Assembly: GCF_027887165.1 (NCBI RefSeq)
Contig: NC_077228.1
Location: forward strand, 105,500,260-105,564,259
DNA from: Monodelphis domestica
Lineage: Eukaryota > Chordata > Mammalia > Didelphimorphia > Didelphidae
Direction: 5' to 3'
DNA: 64,000 nt
Position 1 is the stretch's first letter. The number at the start of each line of letters is the position of its first letter. A program made the position numbers and the translations under genes. The notes under the pieces were generated by a model. It ran no database searches, was not told where the DNA came from, and worked only from the letters and a program-made list of their open reading frames with translations. This document shows positions 1-11,959 of this stretch, piece after piece.

Positions 1-1434
1 TTGAAATCTCAATAGCCAATTGATGCTATAGGACTGAAGCTCAGAGAGACTAAAGCTGGATATAGAGATCTGAGAGCCATCTACAGAGATGACCAGCTGA
101 ATTCATGAGAGCTGATGAGATTACCAAGAAAGAGTAGAACAAGAAATTCTTAACCTATGGCCCATGAACTGGTGTTATATTTTGACAACTCTTATTTCAA
201 TTAGCTGGTTTTATACACTTAAAAATATTATATGAAGCAATACAAAAGTGTGTAAACAAAGACACAGATGCAGACACTCACACAAGTTAAAAATTCCCAG
301 TATGTAGCAAGAAAACTTGAGTAGAACTTTAAGGAATACCCAGAGAGACTGCAATATAAAGCCAGCAAAGAAGACTGAGAAGGAGCAGTCAGATAGTTAG
401 GAAAAAACGGGAAAAAATGTCTAAAAGGACATGGTCCAATAAGTGTCACTCAGCTGATATTAAGAAGGATTAAAACTAAGAAATGGGTATCAAGTTTAGG
501 AATAATAAGTCATTGTTAACTTTGGAGAGAGCAATTTCAGTTGAATTATGAGTGAATGAGAAAAAGGATTACCATAGCTTTTTCAAAAGTGAAGGTTTTT
601 AAGGTTTGAGAGATGGGTATATCTGAATATGGGAAGGAAGGAAAAAACAAATTGGAGAGAAAGGATGGAAAGGCGAGGAGGTCACTTCTTTCAGATAGTG
701 GGAGAATATTTAAGTGTAAGAAGTGACATCAAGTTGTCTAGAGAGGAAAGAAAACCAACCTCAGTAAAGAAGTATTTCCTCAGTAAAGAAGATGTAAATA
801 AGGACCCCCTCAGCAAGAGAGGACACAAAGATGTAAGAAGCTTGACAAGGGGGAAAAGAGTTTAGAATAGCTTCCATGAGAAGGTTAGGGATCAATTAAA
901 GAATAAAAAGACACTCTGGTTTCAGTGAGGGTCCAACAGAGATTGAATGGCATGAATTTGTCATGTGACCCATCAAAATAGATAAGAGGCTTCTCTCAGT
1001 CTTATTCAGGAACCCAGGCAGGAAAGAATGGAAGTTATCTACAGCTGAGGTTTGGAAAAATAAAGAGTGATGAAAAGATCAGGAGACTAATGATTCAAGA
1101 GCAGAAAAGGAAAAGGCTGAAATGGTTAATTGTCAGTGTTGAAGCTGGAGGGACAGGAATGTGAAGTTAAGAGCAAGGGTAATGGTTTGAGAAGACACTG
1201 AGGCAGAGTGATGAAAAACAGGTTAAGAGTGTCAGAATATCAATTAGAGAATGAAACATTTATAAGTCAAGGTGAAATCTAGTGGCTAAAGAATGAATGG
1301 GTCAATAGAATTTCGAGAAGTTAAGGAACTGTAATGTTAGGGAGGTTTGAAGGAACATCTAAGTAGAGATGTTAAAAGTTCCTTGGTATAAGAATTAGAA
1401 GTGGGAAGGGGAGGAAGAAAGTAAACAAGGTATT

Positions 1435-1535
1435 AAATTCCACATTGTGCTCATTTGACAGCTGAGAAAACTGAGGTAAATAGGGTTAAATAACTTGACC
1501 AGGGGTCACACAACTAGTAGGTATTTGAGTCCATA
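1435..1535 (-). repeat. MIR-class SINE fragment
   Basis: Reads CATTTGACAGCTGAGAAAAC, then TGAGG and GGTCACACAACTAGTAGG. This is the reverse complement of the conserved MIR/tRNA-SINE core (CTAGTTGTGTGACC ... TCAGTTTTCTCA). Confidence 0.75.
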
Positions 1536-1611
1536 TGAAGACTCCAAATCAGTAGGGAAATTTAAACAACTCAACTTGAGATTCCAGCTCAAATCTATCA
1601 CAGATTGGAAA

Positions 1612-2228
1612 AGTCAACAAAAAAAAAAAGAAAAATGACATGTCACAGAAGGGGTTACAGGAAAACAAGCACTGCTAGTGGATTTGTAAACTGATCTATC
1701 CATTCTGGCAAAGCAATATGGAACTATGTCTATGCATTTCCTTTAACTCATTGATACCAATACTAAGACCTTAATAAGGAGACCAAAGAGAAGAAAAAGT
1801 TTAAAAGGTAGAAAAATATTCATTGCAGTTCTTTTGGTAGTGGCAAAGACCTGGATACTAAAAGGCTGTCATCCATTGTGGAATGGCCAAAGAAATTTTG
1901 GTATATAAATGTAATAGAGCACAACTGTGCTGTAAGAAATTAAGAAACTTTCAGAAAAACCTGGAAGACTTATATGGACTGAGAGTACAATAAGTAGAAG
2001 AAATTGCAGAACTGATATACTATTAGATCAAACTGGAAAGGCTGAAAAACAGGACTCTGACCAATGTAATGATGATTAAAACTCTTACCCATAGGGATTC
2101 AACAACAGAATTTTTCTAAGACATACATTTTGGACAAGGAAAAATTGTATCAGAGGGGGTGGAAAGGAAACAAAGAGAGAAAGTTGAAAGGAAAATAAAA
2201 ATTGTGTTAATTTAAAAAAATAAATGAA
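1612..2228 (+). mobile_element. L1 3'-end fragment (ORF2 tail and 3' UTR)
   Basis: Contains a decayed version of the marsupial L1 3' block: tests such as GGTTACAGGAAAACAAGCAC, a 'wall of' motif CATCCATTGTGGAATGGCC, GGTATATAAATGTAATAGAG, and an A-rich end at about 2215-2228. No intact frame remains. Confidence 0.75.
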
Positions 2229-2945
2229 ACCTTGGGAGATTTACATGAAATGATAAAGGAAGGAAAATAATCTGAGTCAACAAAGAACTGCTTCAATAAT
2301 TCAGAATGAGTAGAAAACTTTGATTAAATGGTTACTGAGTAAAGTAGGTAAAAGTAAAACTTTTTACTGAAAGTAAAAAATGAAGAGCAAAGAGAACCAG
2401 AGAAAGACAGTCATTGGCAGAGGAACCCAATGTTATTAGATGACTTCCAAATGACTGACAGAAGAGATATAAGAGAAAAAGGTCTGAACCGATAAATTCT
2501 CAAGAGCACAGTTGAGGAATGGACACTTAGAGGAGAACAAGGGTGAGAATCAATAAGAAAATAGGGCAGTTCTTCTAAATGGTTAGTGAGTGTTAACTTC
2601 AAAGAAGGCAAGAAAAGTTGTGGAGTAGTAATGGCAGAAGATTTCAGCAATCACTAAACCAGCCTTGGTCTGCTCCTTTATGAGGGGAGATGGGGGGATA
2701 GACGGTGAGTAGTGGGTTCCTAACAGAGGTTAACAGGCAAAGCCCACATTGTTCAGATAAGGCCTGCCTTAGCAGTAACTCTGTACTTCCTCCTTTGGAG
2801 TAGCTGATTTTATAATATCTGGTTTAGTGCACAAGACTGAAACTATTGCTATCATGCCATAATACTGTTTTCAGAAAGTTGTCACATTTAACCTAAAAGA
2901 CCAGAAAGATTATAAATCTTAAAAGAATAATATTCCTGACATTAC

Positions 2946-3023
2946 CTCCAATTCATTCAGTCTCTGGATTCGAGGGGTAAAATGAAGTTTATCAACATCA
3001 CACGCAAATGGTGGTTGCCAGGC
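2946..3023 (-). CDS. KDM5B: KDM5B coding exon 2 (end of JmjN, linker to ARID)
   Basis: Second coding exon, 26 codons. Minus-strand translation is [13 protein letters not shown] followed by [13 protein letters not shown]. Apart from the first residue this is the KDM5B sequence [15 protein letters not shown]... between JmjN and the ARID DNA-binding domain. The acceptor is a pyrimidine run plus CATTTAG|GCC (3024/3023) and the donor is GAG|GTAATG (2946/2945). Both are canonical and phase 0, in register with exon 1. The first codon is GCC (Ala), where KDM5A, KDM5B and KDM5C as I know them have Asp, so the junction reads PPP-A-WQPPF. Exon 3, expected to begin AQTRVKLNFLDQ, is not visible in 1-2945 and probably lies outside the window. 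Confidence 0.96.
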
Positions 3024-3414
3024 CTAAATGAAAAAAGGCAGCAATTAAAAAGATGTCATTTAAAGTACCAATTTCCAGAAATCAAATGCTGTAAACAGTC
3101 CCAACATCCAAAAAAGGGCTGGAGGGGGAGCACACCTCCCATTTTCATTTACTGCTATATAGCTAATATCCTATAAATTGACTTTTGAATATTCTTTTTG
3201 TTACCACTAACAGAATTTTTAAAAAACAAAAACATTAAAAACGAAAGTGTTCCCAAACATAGAAATAATTACAAGTAAGGCTAGGCTTAAAACTCAAAAC
3301 ACACAAAAAAAGCTTTTCTGACAATACTGACACTACTCAATGAATGAAGTCTGAGTAAGAACACAAAGTGGCTAGGATTATGTCAATTGGCTCACAAGTT
3401 GCAAAGAAAACCAT

Positions 3415-3575
3415 AGGATCAAACTCTTGACAAAAAAAGGAAATGACAAATATTGGAGGGGATGTGAGAAAACAAACAGTAATGGTCTGCTGGTAGAGCT
3501 GTGAAATGGTCTACCCATTCCAAAAAGAATGTTAAAGAACATGCACAATATCTTAATCAAGTGTAGCACTATATC
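3415..3575 (+). mobile_element. Short L1 ORF2-end fragment
   Basis: GACAAATATTGGAGGGGATG, GAAATGGTCTACCCATTCC and AAAGAATGTT match the same L1 3' segment seen at 1612 and 43960. Strongly diverged and truncated on both sides. Confidence 0.65.
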
Positions 3576-3599
3576 TCTATAAAACAGGGGTTACCTAAA

Positions 3600-4745
3600 T
3601 GAAAACACGAAAAGGGAGCAGGTAGAATTCCACAAGTAATTTTCTAGAGAAGATTCTATCTCCATATTCCCATAATGCTGATCATTTGAATCATTTGATT
3701 ATCTATAGCAATCTTTAAATGCCTTTCCCAAGTGTCTCTCATTCATGGGTTAAATATTTGTGTGTATTTTAAAGAGGCTATGTCTCCCACTTTTTAACCA
3801 AACTAGAAAGTATAGACTATGCAGTAGATCTCACTATTATTCAGCATGTGAGATTTCACTTAAGACTAGTTTGAACATCCTCAGACAATATAGACAACAT
3901 AATTACCTACTGTGCCAGTCCCCCCAATGACTCCCTCTACTCAAATTGATATACTCAGTGTAAACAGACACCAGATCAAATTAGCCCACTCCAGCTCAGA
4001 ATACTAAAGCTCAAAGGATCAGCCATTGTTTCAATGCCCCTAGAAGCTGAGCATGTGTCATCAAGCCAGAAGGCTAGATCATATAAAAATTCTATGATAA
4101 GGAGAGAACTATGTTTAGAGCTTGTCAGAATATGGATATCAGGAACCAAAACTGTTGATTGAGTCTCCCTACACAAAGTCAATAAGCTTTGGGAGAGACT
4201 GACTAAACAGTAATCTTCTATAAATAAATATAAATATCTAGAGCATATTATCCTAAAAAAAAAAATCAGAGCAAATTTTATCATTCTTGGTAATCAAGTG
4301 TGAGGACAGAGCTGTCACTCAGTTTTAAGTTGTCCATTGCTAACTGTAAAGCTCTACTGCTGATGAATTGGTTATTAGGTGGATTCCTAGGTAGGTTAAG
4401 GGAGTTAGTGTTCTTGGCAGAACCTGCTTTGTGATGCCATTACTTTTAGACAAGCAAAAGCTTCATAATAGGGAAGATAAAAGACCATTAAATACAAGTT
4501 CATAAGAAAAAAAAAAGTCAAGTAGAAATAAGGAGCTAACATTTATGTAAACTTTCCAAGATTCTCACTGAAATTCTTGGTAAGACACATGGGGCACCCA
4601 TGAGTTATACAATAATCAAATATAGAAACTTTTAAAGTTACATGCAAGAAAACCAATCTCCCTAAATTAACATCTCCATGAATTTCATGCTTTTCAAAAA
4701 TATTTCCCAATATGAAAACTTACAGAATCATTATGTGAATTCTGC
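3600..4745. other. No recognisable feature
   Basis: AT-rich intronic DNA. The minus-strand frame at 3976-4284 has no family signature. Nothing else seen. Confidence 0.6.
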
Positions 4746-4747
4746 AA

Positions 4748-4965
4748 GGGGGGGGGGGGGGGGGGGGCAGCACCCAGCACAACTAGATGGCTCATTGGAT
4801 TTAGAGCCAAATCCAGAGATATAAATCCTGAATTCAAAACTGACCTCACACTTCCAACAGTATGACTGAACAAGTCACTTAACCCCATCATTTGCCTGGT
4901 CCTTACCACTCTTCTACCTGGGACCAAGTACACAGTATTGATTCTAAGATAGAAGGGATGAGTTT
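4748..4965 (+). mobile_element. SINE, family B, with poly-G head
   Basis: tRNA-derived SINE whose 5' GGGGCAGC head has become a run of 20 G (4748-4767). It continues with AACTAGATGGCTCATTGGAT and CAAGTCACTTAACCCC, then the family-B tail (CTTCTACCTGGGACCAAGTA...AAGATAGAAGGGATGAG). Confidence 0.88.
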
Positions 4966-6940
4966 TTTAAAAGTCCATCAGACTGAAAGCCCTTCAGAAT
5001 AATTGCCTATATAATCTTCCTATAATTATGTTTTAGCTATTTTCAATATTTTACATTTAAAATATGTGCAGAATAAAAGTTGACACTTACATGAGTCCAG
5101 CTGCTTCCTTCAATACAAAGTATATGTATTAAGTAGGAATGTGGGAATATAAAACCCTCCATGATGTGAACGGATTAAATATTTTCTTTATGCCCACTAC
5201 CTAAAACATACCACCTAACAGCAATTTAATGCAAAATAAAATTGAGAAATATTTGGTGCAAGAGAATTTTTTTACACTGTTTCAGAAAGTGCTCAATTCT
5301 AAAGTAAAGAATGTCAAGAAAACTAAATTTGACAAGTAATCAGATCCCATCATCCAAACCTCTGACTACCAACACAAGCCAATGTGGAGGCATAGTTAAT
5401 TCAACAGAGTCAACATAGTTTAAACCTGACACTCCCAAACTTGCAAATGATATACCTTTCTATCTTTCTAATTGTAAAGAACTGAAGAATAGCAAAATGA
5501 GAAAGAATATCATCTTCCAAAAACTCAATAACTCCCTACTGGAAAAGGACCAATTAAAATAAGTCAAAAGGAAATTCCTATTAGTTTACCAAGAACCATA
5601 ACCAAGATAAATTGTGGCTTGCACTCAAACAAACCCAATCATACATAAAGGGCAAAATTCTTCCTAGAGTGATGTTCAAGTTTTCACTTATTTTGAATGG
5701 GATGCCATCAAACTAGTAAAGGATAGTGACCAGCCAACTCTAAAGGATATTCTTTCTGAGTATCAAGACACATTGGGCATAAAAGTTTAATTATCAATTC
5801 TGATAAGCTTTCACACAAAGCTTCCCTCACAAAAAAACTAGATGATGTCTGTAGATAGTATAAGCATTAACCCCATAAGTTTCCCTTATCATCCACAGAG
5901 TGTTTGCTCAGAAAAGTTTTCAGGACACCTATGAAAAGATTCACTCTTCTGAGCCTACTATTCAGTTAATTCTATTTTTCTAAACCTTACACTTTACAAT
6001 AACCTGAAATTTTAGTCAGAAATAACAGGTACATGTCATTTTCCCTTTTAAAGTATTGAACATGAAAGTGGAGAGGTTTTCCCCCACTATCTGTGTTGTC
6101 CAACAAAACTAACTCCTCAAGACTCTCATTCTCAGGAACACCATATGTTGTCTCCCAGTTGTGTCAAGTTTGGAGTTTTGAGTCTGAACTTTTTAAAATT
6201 AGAATTCTCACCTCTCCCCATACTCCAAGAGATACATTTTCCTTTCCCTAAAAATCATTTCTTAGTAGAGAAACCATCTTTTCTTTGTATAGATAACTTC
6301 AGTAAAGCTTTAGAGCCAATGAAAGGCTGTAATATAGCCAATCCTTTTCAATCCTAACTAATCATGCATGCCCTTTCCTCCTCTATGGTCAGAATCGAGA
6401 CTTCTCCATTGCATGCCTCACATCCCTCGGTGTTACAGTAGAGCACTATGTGAAGCAAACTGTATTTGTTTCAGTTCCACTTAATGAAGTATCACCTTAT
6501 ATTTTTATAAAACCTAAGTATAAGCAGAGAATTTGGTTTCTGAGATGTTTGTGTCTAATAAAAAAAAAAGATTTACTTCTGAATTTACAGATACCAGCTG
6601 CTTATAAATGTAAACCTAACTTTCAAAAAAAGACCCATACAATAGTGTCCTGTACACCAATGATCCAAAACTGTTTAACAATAATGAAATATGAAAGGGG
6701 TGGGGATCAAGCTTATATTTAACTATAAATTATTTATTAGCCCCCCATTTCTTCTGCTGAATGTTATAGAATTTTATCCTCTATTTCAGCATGATCTATT
6801 TTTTAAAGTGTTTAATATAGAACTTTATCCTATTTCATGTTCTATTTTTTAAAGGGGTTCTATGTTCTATGTTCTATTTTTTAAAGGGGTTTTAAGTAAG
6901 CTTTTATGGTATTAAATTTCTTTCATCTCTTTTCTTCCTT
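4966..6940. other. No recognisable feature
   Basis: AT-rich intron sequence without a recognisable repeat. A small local duplication (TTCTATTTTTTAAAGGGG twice) occurs at about 6840-6890. Confidence 0.55.
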
Positions 6941-6944
6941 CTTA

Positions 6945-7100
6945 AAAACCCTTTTTTCTGACTTTGTATCAGTTCCAAGGCAAAATAGCAGTACAGGCTA
7001 GGCAATTTTGTCCAGTTACACAGCTAGAAAATGTCTGAGGCTAGATATGAACCCAAGGACTCATGACTAGGCCTGGCACTCTATCCACTGTACTCACCCA
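6945..7100 (-). mobile_element. SINE, family B
   Basis: Starts AAACCCTTTTTTCTGACTTT, then GTCCAGTTACACAGCTAG and GGCCTGGCACTCTATCCACT, the reverse complement of the family-B SINE. Confidence 0.82.
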
Positions 7101-7855
7101 AGAGATTCAAATTTTGACAAATTCTAATTGGAGAAGTTATGGTTAATAATGCAAAGGTTACCTTATCTACCAAACTAACACACACTCACTTGATCTCTCA
7201 TAGAATACATAAGTACCTACATACAAATAAACACATGTAAATTTGTATGGTTTTATAAAAAACTTAATTACAAAGAAAATCTATAAAAGCACTTTTTTTA
7301 AAGCATACTTTGTGCACTGACATATAGAAGTTTAATTTTAATTTTCTTAATTTCAGAGGTCTTTAATAACACCCTTCTAAAGCTCCTTAAACCTAATACA
7401 GCTTTAAGAGATGTTAGGAAGGACTAATCTATGAGAATGTTTAAGTGTCTGTCTACCTTATGGCAATTAATTAACATTTTTAATATTTTATCTTACAAAT
7501 CATCCTGGTTCTATGAAAACAAATTTTATAGAAAGCAAATGGAATTGGTACAAATATTTGATAATTCTTTGTTTACACCTATTGAAAAGGAATGTTTAAA
7601 AACCAGGAATAGCACCTGGCTAGTGAATACTGCTCAGAATTTTTAGTGTGCTCTCTACTGGTTCCTTGCTAGTTCAGCTAGTTGGAGTATGTATGTGTTC
7701 ATAATGTGATTGCAAAAACTAACTTTCTTAACAATCATTCAGGAAGACCTTAAAGAGGCTCTTTGATAATAGGTCTATCTTTACTTCAAGTATTAGCAAG
7801 TGTTGAAGCCTTTGCAAAGCCAAGTTTCTCTTACTATCAATTAAATTTATTCACT
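7101..7855. other. No recognisable feature
   Basis: AT-rich sequence. The 71-codon plus-strand frame at 7431-7646 has no recognisable domain and is likely chance. Confidence 0.55.
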
Positions 7856-7856
7856 T

Positions 7857-8065
7857 TTGTTGTTCAGTCATTTCAATTATGTCCAACTCTTCAGTGAGTT
7901 TTCTTGGCAAAGATACTAAAGTGGTTTGCCATTTCCCTCTCAGGCTCATTTTACAGAAAAGGAACTAAGGCAAATGGTTAAGCGACTTGCCCAGAATCTC
8001 ACAGCTAAAATGTCTGAGACCAGATTTGAACTTGGGAAGATTCCAAGCAATTCTCACCTACTTTC
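7857..8065 (-). mobile_element. SINE, family A (MAR1-type)
   Basis: Begins TTGTTGTTCAGTCATTTCAA and continues TCTTGGCAAAGATACTAAAG, GTGGTTTGCCATTTCC and CTTGCCCAGAATCTCACAGC. This is the reverse complement of a MAR1-type SINE. Confidence 0.88.
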
Positions 8066-8569
8066 TCATTAGAAATTTATTCATTAGCATCTTCCTTATT
8101 CTCCCAAAATAAGGATGTCTTTAGAACATGTCTCTCTAAACATATTTTTTTTTCTCATCTTCCATTTCAAGGAGGACTCTTTCAAAATTTTTGGAAGTAA
8201 TGACAACTATTTTACAGAAGGTAAACTTAGCAACTTATTGTAAAGGAAATCAGATTTCCAAATCAAGTCTTTCCATGTGATCCCATTCCTAAAAACTGAA
8301 AACTACCCACATGAGACATTCTTCTACTGAACTTGTCCATGGCTTTTGTTTATAATGGAGCACAGCTTTTTTGTTACTGCTACAGTTGTACTGCTACACA
8401 GAACTTTTAAAAAATTCAAGATAGGCAAAATACTAATTCCATTATGTTTTATTGCTTCCAATAACTAAAAAATTACTACTCATTATCAAAAGTAACAATA
8501 TTAGGTTATACTACCATGCCCTAAATTTAAATAAAACAAAATAGGTTAAGTTATTAACAAAACTACCAA

Positions 8570-8900
8570 CCATATAAACATCCTATCTTTTCCCACCACC
8601 ACCCTCTTTTCACTGCCAAATTTCTAGAAAGAATTTCTTACTTGCTGCCTCAACCTCTCCACTACCTACTACTCACTCTTCAAACCAGAAATCTAATCCA
8701 TTCTTATGACTCCTATACTATATATCCAGCCCCAATGTCTATCCTATGCTCTGCTTGCCTGCTGGACACTAGTTAGATATCCTGTATGCATCTCCAAGTC
8801 AATAGGAACCCATCTAAATCCATCTTTTCCCCTAAAATCTGTCCCTCTTCCCAAGTTGCAAATTTCTGTTAATGACACAATCATTTTTGAAGGGACAGTA
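8570..8900 (+). mobile_element. L2 LINE fragment
   Basis: Pyrimidine-rich TGCCTCAACCTCTCCACTAC, ATATATCCAGCCCCAATGTC and CTGTCCCTCTTCCCAAG resemble the L2 ORF2 3' region. The overlapping 103- and 77-codon frames are shadows of it. Confidence 0.5.
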
Positions 8901-9029
8901 CAGGTGAGTTTAACACATGATCTATCTGAAAACAATAGTGCACTTGAGCTAGAACCTAGAACTGTAGTGAAAGGCAAAAAAAGGGTAGCTCAAAAGTCAG
9001 ATTCTGGTGCACCATAAACATCAGACTAT

Positions 9030-9345
9030 GGACATTTTTATTTTATACCATGAGGTAATAAGAACTACTGTTTTAGGGGAAAACATGAGCAGACTTCATT
9101 AGAAAAATCTGGCATTATTTGGAATGGAGAAATGGAAAGCTGGAAGAACAATTAGGAGTCTATTATACTAGTCCAAGCAGAAGTTGACAATTGCCAAGAC
9201 TTAGGGTAGTGTCAGAATGATTAAAGTCAAGGGAATTGATGGATGGATGAGAGATTGTGGAGAAATCATAAAAAGAAAAAATGGGTTGAATGGTCAAGAT
9301 AAAACAAGCAGGGCACTTCAGTTTTGAATCTGGGTGACAAGTAGG
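9030..9345 (-). mobile_element. L2 LINE fragment, antisense
   Basis: AACAATTAGGAGTCTATTAT followed by ACTAGTCCAAGCAG is the reverse complement of the L2 block CTGG.TTACTGCAATAGCCTCCTAA. Confidence 0.7.
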
Positions 9346-9479
9346 AAAAAAAATTCCCTATACATTGTAGTCTACTGAAATATATCTTCTTCCTTTAAAA
9401 CAATACAAATATCTTATCCTTCTTATCAGTCCATCAATACTTTCCGGATTCCCAGTAATCTCTCCTTTGCTTATATTCT

Positions 9480-9665
9480 TTTTTTTTTTTTAATAACCCT
9501 TACCTTCCGTCTTGGAGTCAATACTGTGTAAGGGCTCTAGGCAATGGGGGTCAAGTGACTTGCCCAGGGTCACACAGCTGGGAAGTGTCTGAGGCCAGAT
9601 TTGAACCTAGAACCTCCCATCTCTAGGGCTGACTCTCAATCCACTGAGCCACCCAGCTGCCCCCA
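9480..9665 (-). mobile_element. SINE, family B, with 16-bp target-site duplication
   Basis: T-run, AATAACCCTTACCTTCCGTC, GACTTGCCCAGGGTCACACA and a CCACCCAGCTGCCCC head. It is flanked by identical CCTTTGCTTATATTCT repeats at 9464-9479 and 9666-9681, so the boundaries are exact and the insertion is relatively young. Confidence 0.95.
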
Positions 9666-9959
9666 CCTTTGCTTATATTCTCCCTTTACCTTTCTCCCTC
9701 CTCATCAGAATATCAGCTCTAGAGAACAAAAAAAGAATTTTTTTCATCTTTGGATCCCAAGGTTGGCAATGACATACATATAAGGTACATTCAAATGTTT
9801 GCACAACTACATTTGGGGAAGAGTTTAAGTATAATTCTATCTAATGTAAATAGGCTGGAGGATTAGAGTAGGAAATCTTTCCAAAGTTATGTGAGTTTAA
9901 GATGGTTGCCAATAAAATGAACTTAAGCAATTCATGAACAAAATTCTACACAAATAAGT

Positions 9960-10410
9960 CTTTTAAACAGTTGCCTAAGCATTGGAGGCTAAATGACTCT
10001 TCCAAGGTCATAATCAGTTTGTGAGCTTAGAACCCAAATCTTCTAGACTTCAAGATCAGCTCTCACTATGGCTACTTCTTAATATATATTATAATCAATT
10101 TCTGCAAAAAAGCAAAATTCAACCTCATTTTGGATATTCCCTCAATTAAGAATGTTACTTTATGCCCACACTGATGAAATCATTCCATATTAAAGTAATG
10201 ACAATTTTTGAAGTGAGTTTAGAGGAGAGGATGGGAATGTTGAGGAGATATGAAACAGTTATATACAAGGGTCAATGAATGGAACTAGGGATATTTATCC
10301 AAAGGAAAAAATAATATTCTTTTTTTATATTACTTCTGTGAGACTTAAATGAGATAGCATGTCTGGAACTCTAAAAAAAGTATCATATAAATGCTAGCTA
10401 TTATTATATA
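9960..10410. repeat. MIR-class fragments
   Basis: 9965-10080 (minus) carries a decayed core (AATGACTCTTCCAAGGTCAT). 10335-10410 (plus) carries the 3' end GAGACTTAAATGAGATAGCA ... AAATGCTAGCTATTATTAT. Confidence 0.6.
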
Positions 10411-10479
10411 GAATTTTCAAAACATATAATCAAGGCTTTCATAATGTATTCACGTTCCATAGAAAAAAGGATTTTCTCC

Positions 10480-10910
10480 TTCAAAACTGAGATAATACGT
10501 TACTCCATTTTATTCCTTTTTTATAATGCCTTTTTTCTGTTCAAGTCTGTCATCTAGCTAAAATTTCCAAAGGATATAGTGCAAAATAGAGGTCGGTATT
10601 AGTTTCTTGTCAAATTGCTGACCAATTATCCAAGTATATTTAAATAATGAATCCTTTCCCATCTTTTGTCTTTTGTTTCATCTGATGTTAGTTTAAAAAC
10701 TATTTTCCTAATGGGATATTTTATATAAAATACTTTAAAAATAGAAATTCCATCTCTACAATATATTCTCTTTATCTAGATCTCTATTTGACAAATACCA
10801 GATAATTTTAATGATACTTTGCAATGTTTTATAATCCTAGTGTACCCCTTTATATTCTTGTCCACTTATTTTTCCATATTCATTAGAGATGCTGTATTTT
10901 TTGGGTTGCG
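10480..10910 (-). mobile_element. Old L1 ORF2 fragment, antisense
   Basis: CCAATTATCCAAGTATATTT, AATAATGAATCCTTTCCC and CTCTATTTGACAAATACCAG match the antisense L1 ORF2 order (TTATTAAATA.GGAATCCTTTCCC ... CAGTACCAG). Heavily mutated. Confidence 0.6.
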
Positions 10911-11214
10911 ATGAAATAAAATTAGAATTTAAAAAAAAGAATGTTACTTTAGCATTCTCCCTTATGCTTGGTAAACCCCATTGTTAGTTCTCAGTTTTCA
11001 AAATCCCCTGAGGTGGACTTCAATGAAATTCTCCTGGCTATGACTGATTTGAAAAGCTTTTTTTAGACTATAGCCTGAAAGAAAAAAATATATACACTCA
11101 CATTTTATTCAGGAATATATTTTATTCAACAGGAGATAGGAAGTAAAAGGGAAAAGAAAAAAGGATAAGGAAGATTAAGGGGAGAAAGGAGTTCTAAAAA
11201 AAAACAAATTCTAT

Positions 11215-11945
11215 GGATTTGCAAAATTATTTATAAATCTTGAAATGGCAAAGAATGGAAATCTGAAGGAGTGTCCATAAATTGAGGAATGAATAAATTG
11301 TGGTATATAAATGTGATGACACTATGTTTTAAGAAATAATGAAAGGGATGGTTTCAGAGAAACTTGTAGATCTAATGATGCTGGATTAAGTGGGGGAAAA
11401 AAAAACAGGAGCACAATTTACATCAAGTGGTTTCAGTTGTGTCCCACTCTTCAAGACCCCATATTAAGGGTTTTCTTGGCAAAGATACCAAAACGGTTTA
11501 CTGTAATTCATTTTACACAGTTGAGAAAAACTGAAGCAAACAGGGTTAAGTGACTTGCCTAGGGTCACACAGCTAGAAAGTGTCTGAAGTCACATTTGAA
11601 CTCAGGTTCTTCTGACTCCAGGCCCAGCACTCCAAGGATGTGCCACTTGATTGCATCATTTATTTAATTTATACAATGACACTAATGTTAAAGATAAAAA
11701 ATTAGAAATGAGAAACTCTTTGATTAGTTTAATGACCAACCATGAATAAAGGAGAATTATTGATTAAATATGCTACTGAATTCTTGATAGAAGTGAACAA
11801 GAGTACAGAATGAGACCAAAAAAAATTTTTTTTTGACATGGCCAATATGAAAATGTTTTGATTGACTATACATGTGTAACAGGTCTGGCCTTTTTTTTTT
11901 TTAAGTTCTCAAGCAGTAAGCAGATTTTTTCTGACTGAAAAAATA
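11215..11945 (+). mobile_element. L1 3' fragment split by a SINE
   Basis: The left part has ATTTATAAATCTTGAAATGG, ATTGTGGTATATAAATGTG and AAGAAATAATGAAAGGGATG. After the SINE (11424-11655) the L1 resumes with TTTATACAATGACACTAATG and GACATGGCCAATATGAAAAT. The short AATTTAYA repeat on each side of the SINE fits a decayed target-site duplication. Confidence 0.75.
11424..11655 (-). mobile_element. SINE, family A (MAR1-type), inside an L1
   Basis: GTGGTTTCAGTTGTGTCCCA, TTTTCTTGGCAAAGATACC, GTGACTTGCCTAGGGTCACA and CTGACTCCAGGCCCAGCACT. Confidence 0.92.
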
Positions 11946-11959
11946 TATCCTGATGTTTA

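Larger units (their letters stand above)
1..2945 (-). other. KDM5B: KDM5B intron 2, 5' part
   Basis: Downstream of the exon 2 donor on the minus strand. It holds a MIR-class fragment (1435-1535) and an L1 3' fragment (1612-2228). Positions 1-1430 are purine-rich and may include very decayed antisense L2 around 1050-1430, though I cannot prove it. Positions 2230-2945 show nothing recognisable. Short frames here, such as 629-865 on the plus strand, have no family signature. Confidence 0.85.

Noticed and set aside
1..2900. Search for KDM5B exon 3 (AQTRVKLNFLDQ...)
   Set aside because: No matching minus-strand sequence with splice sites was found; the exon is probably beyond the window.
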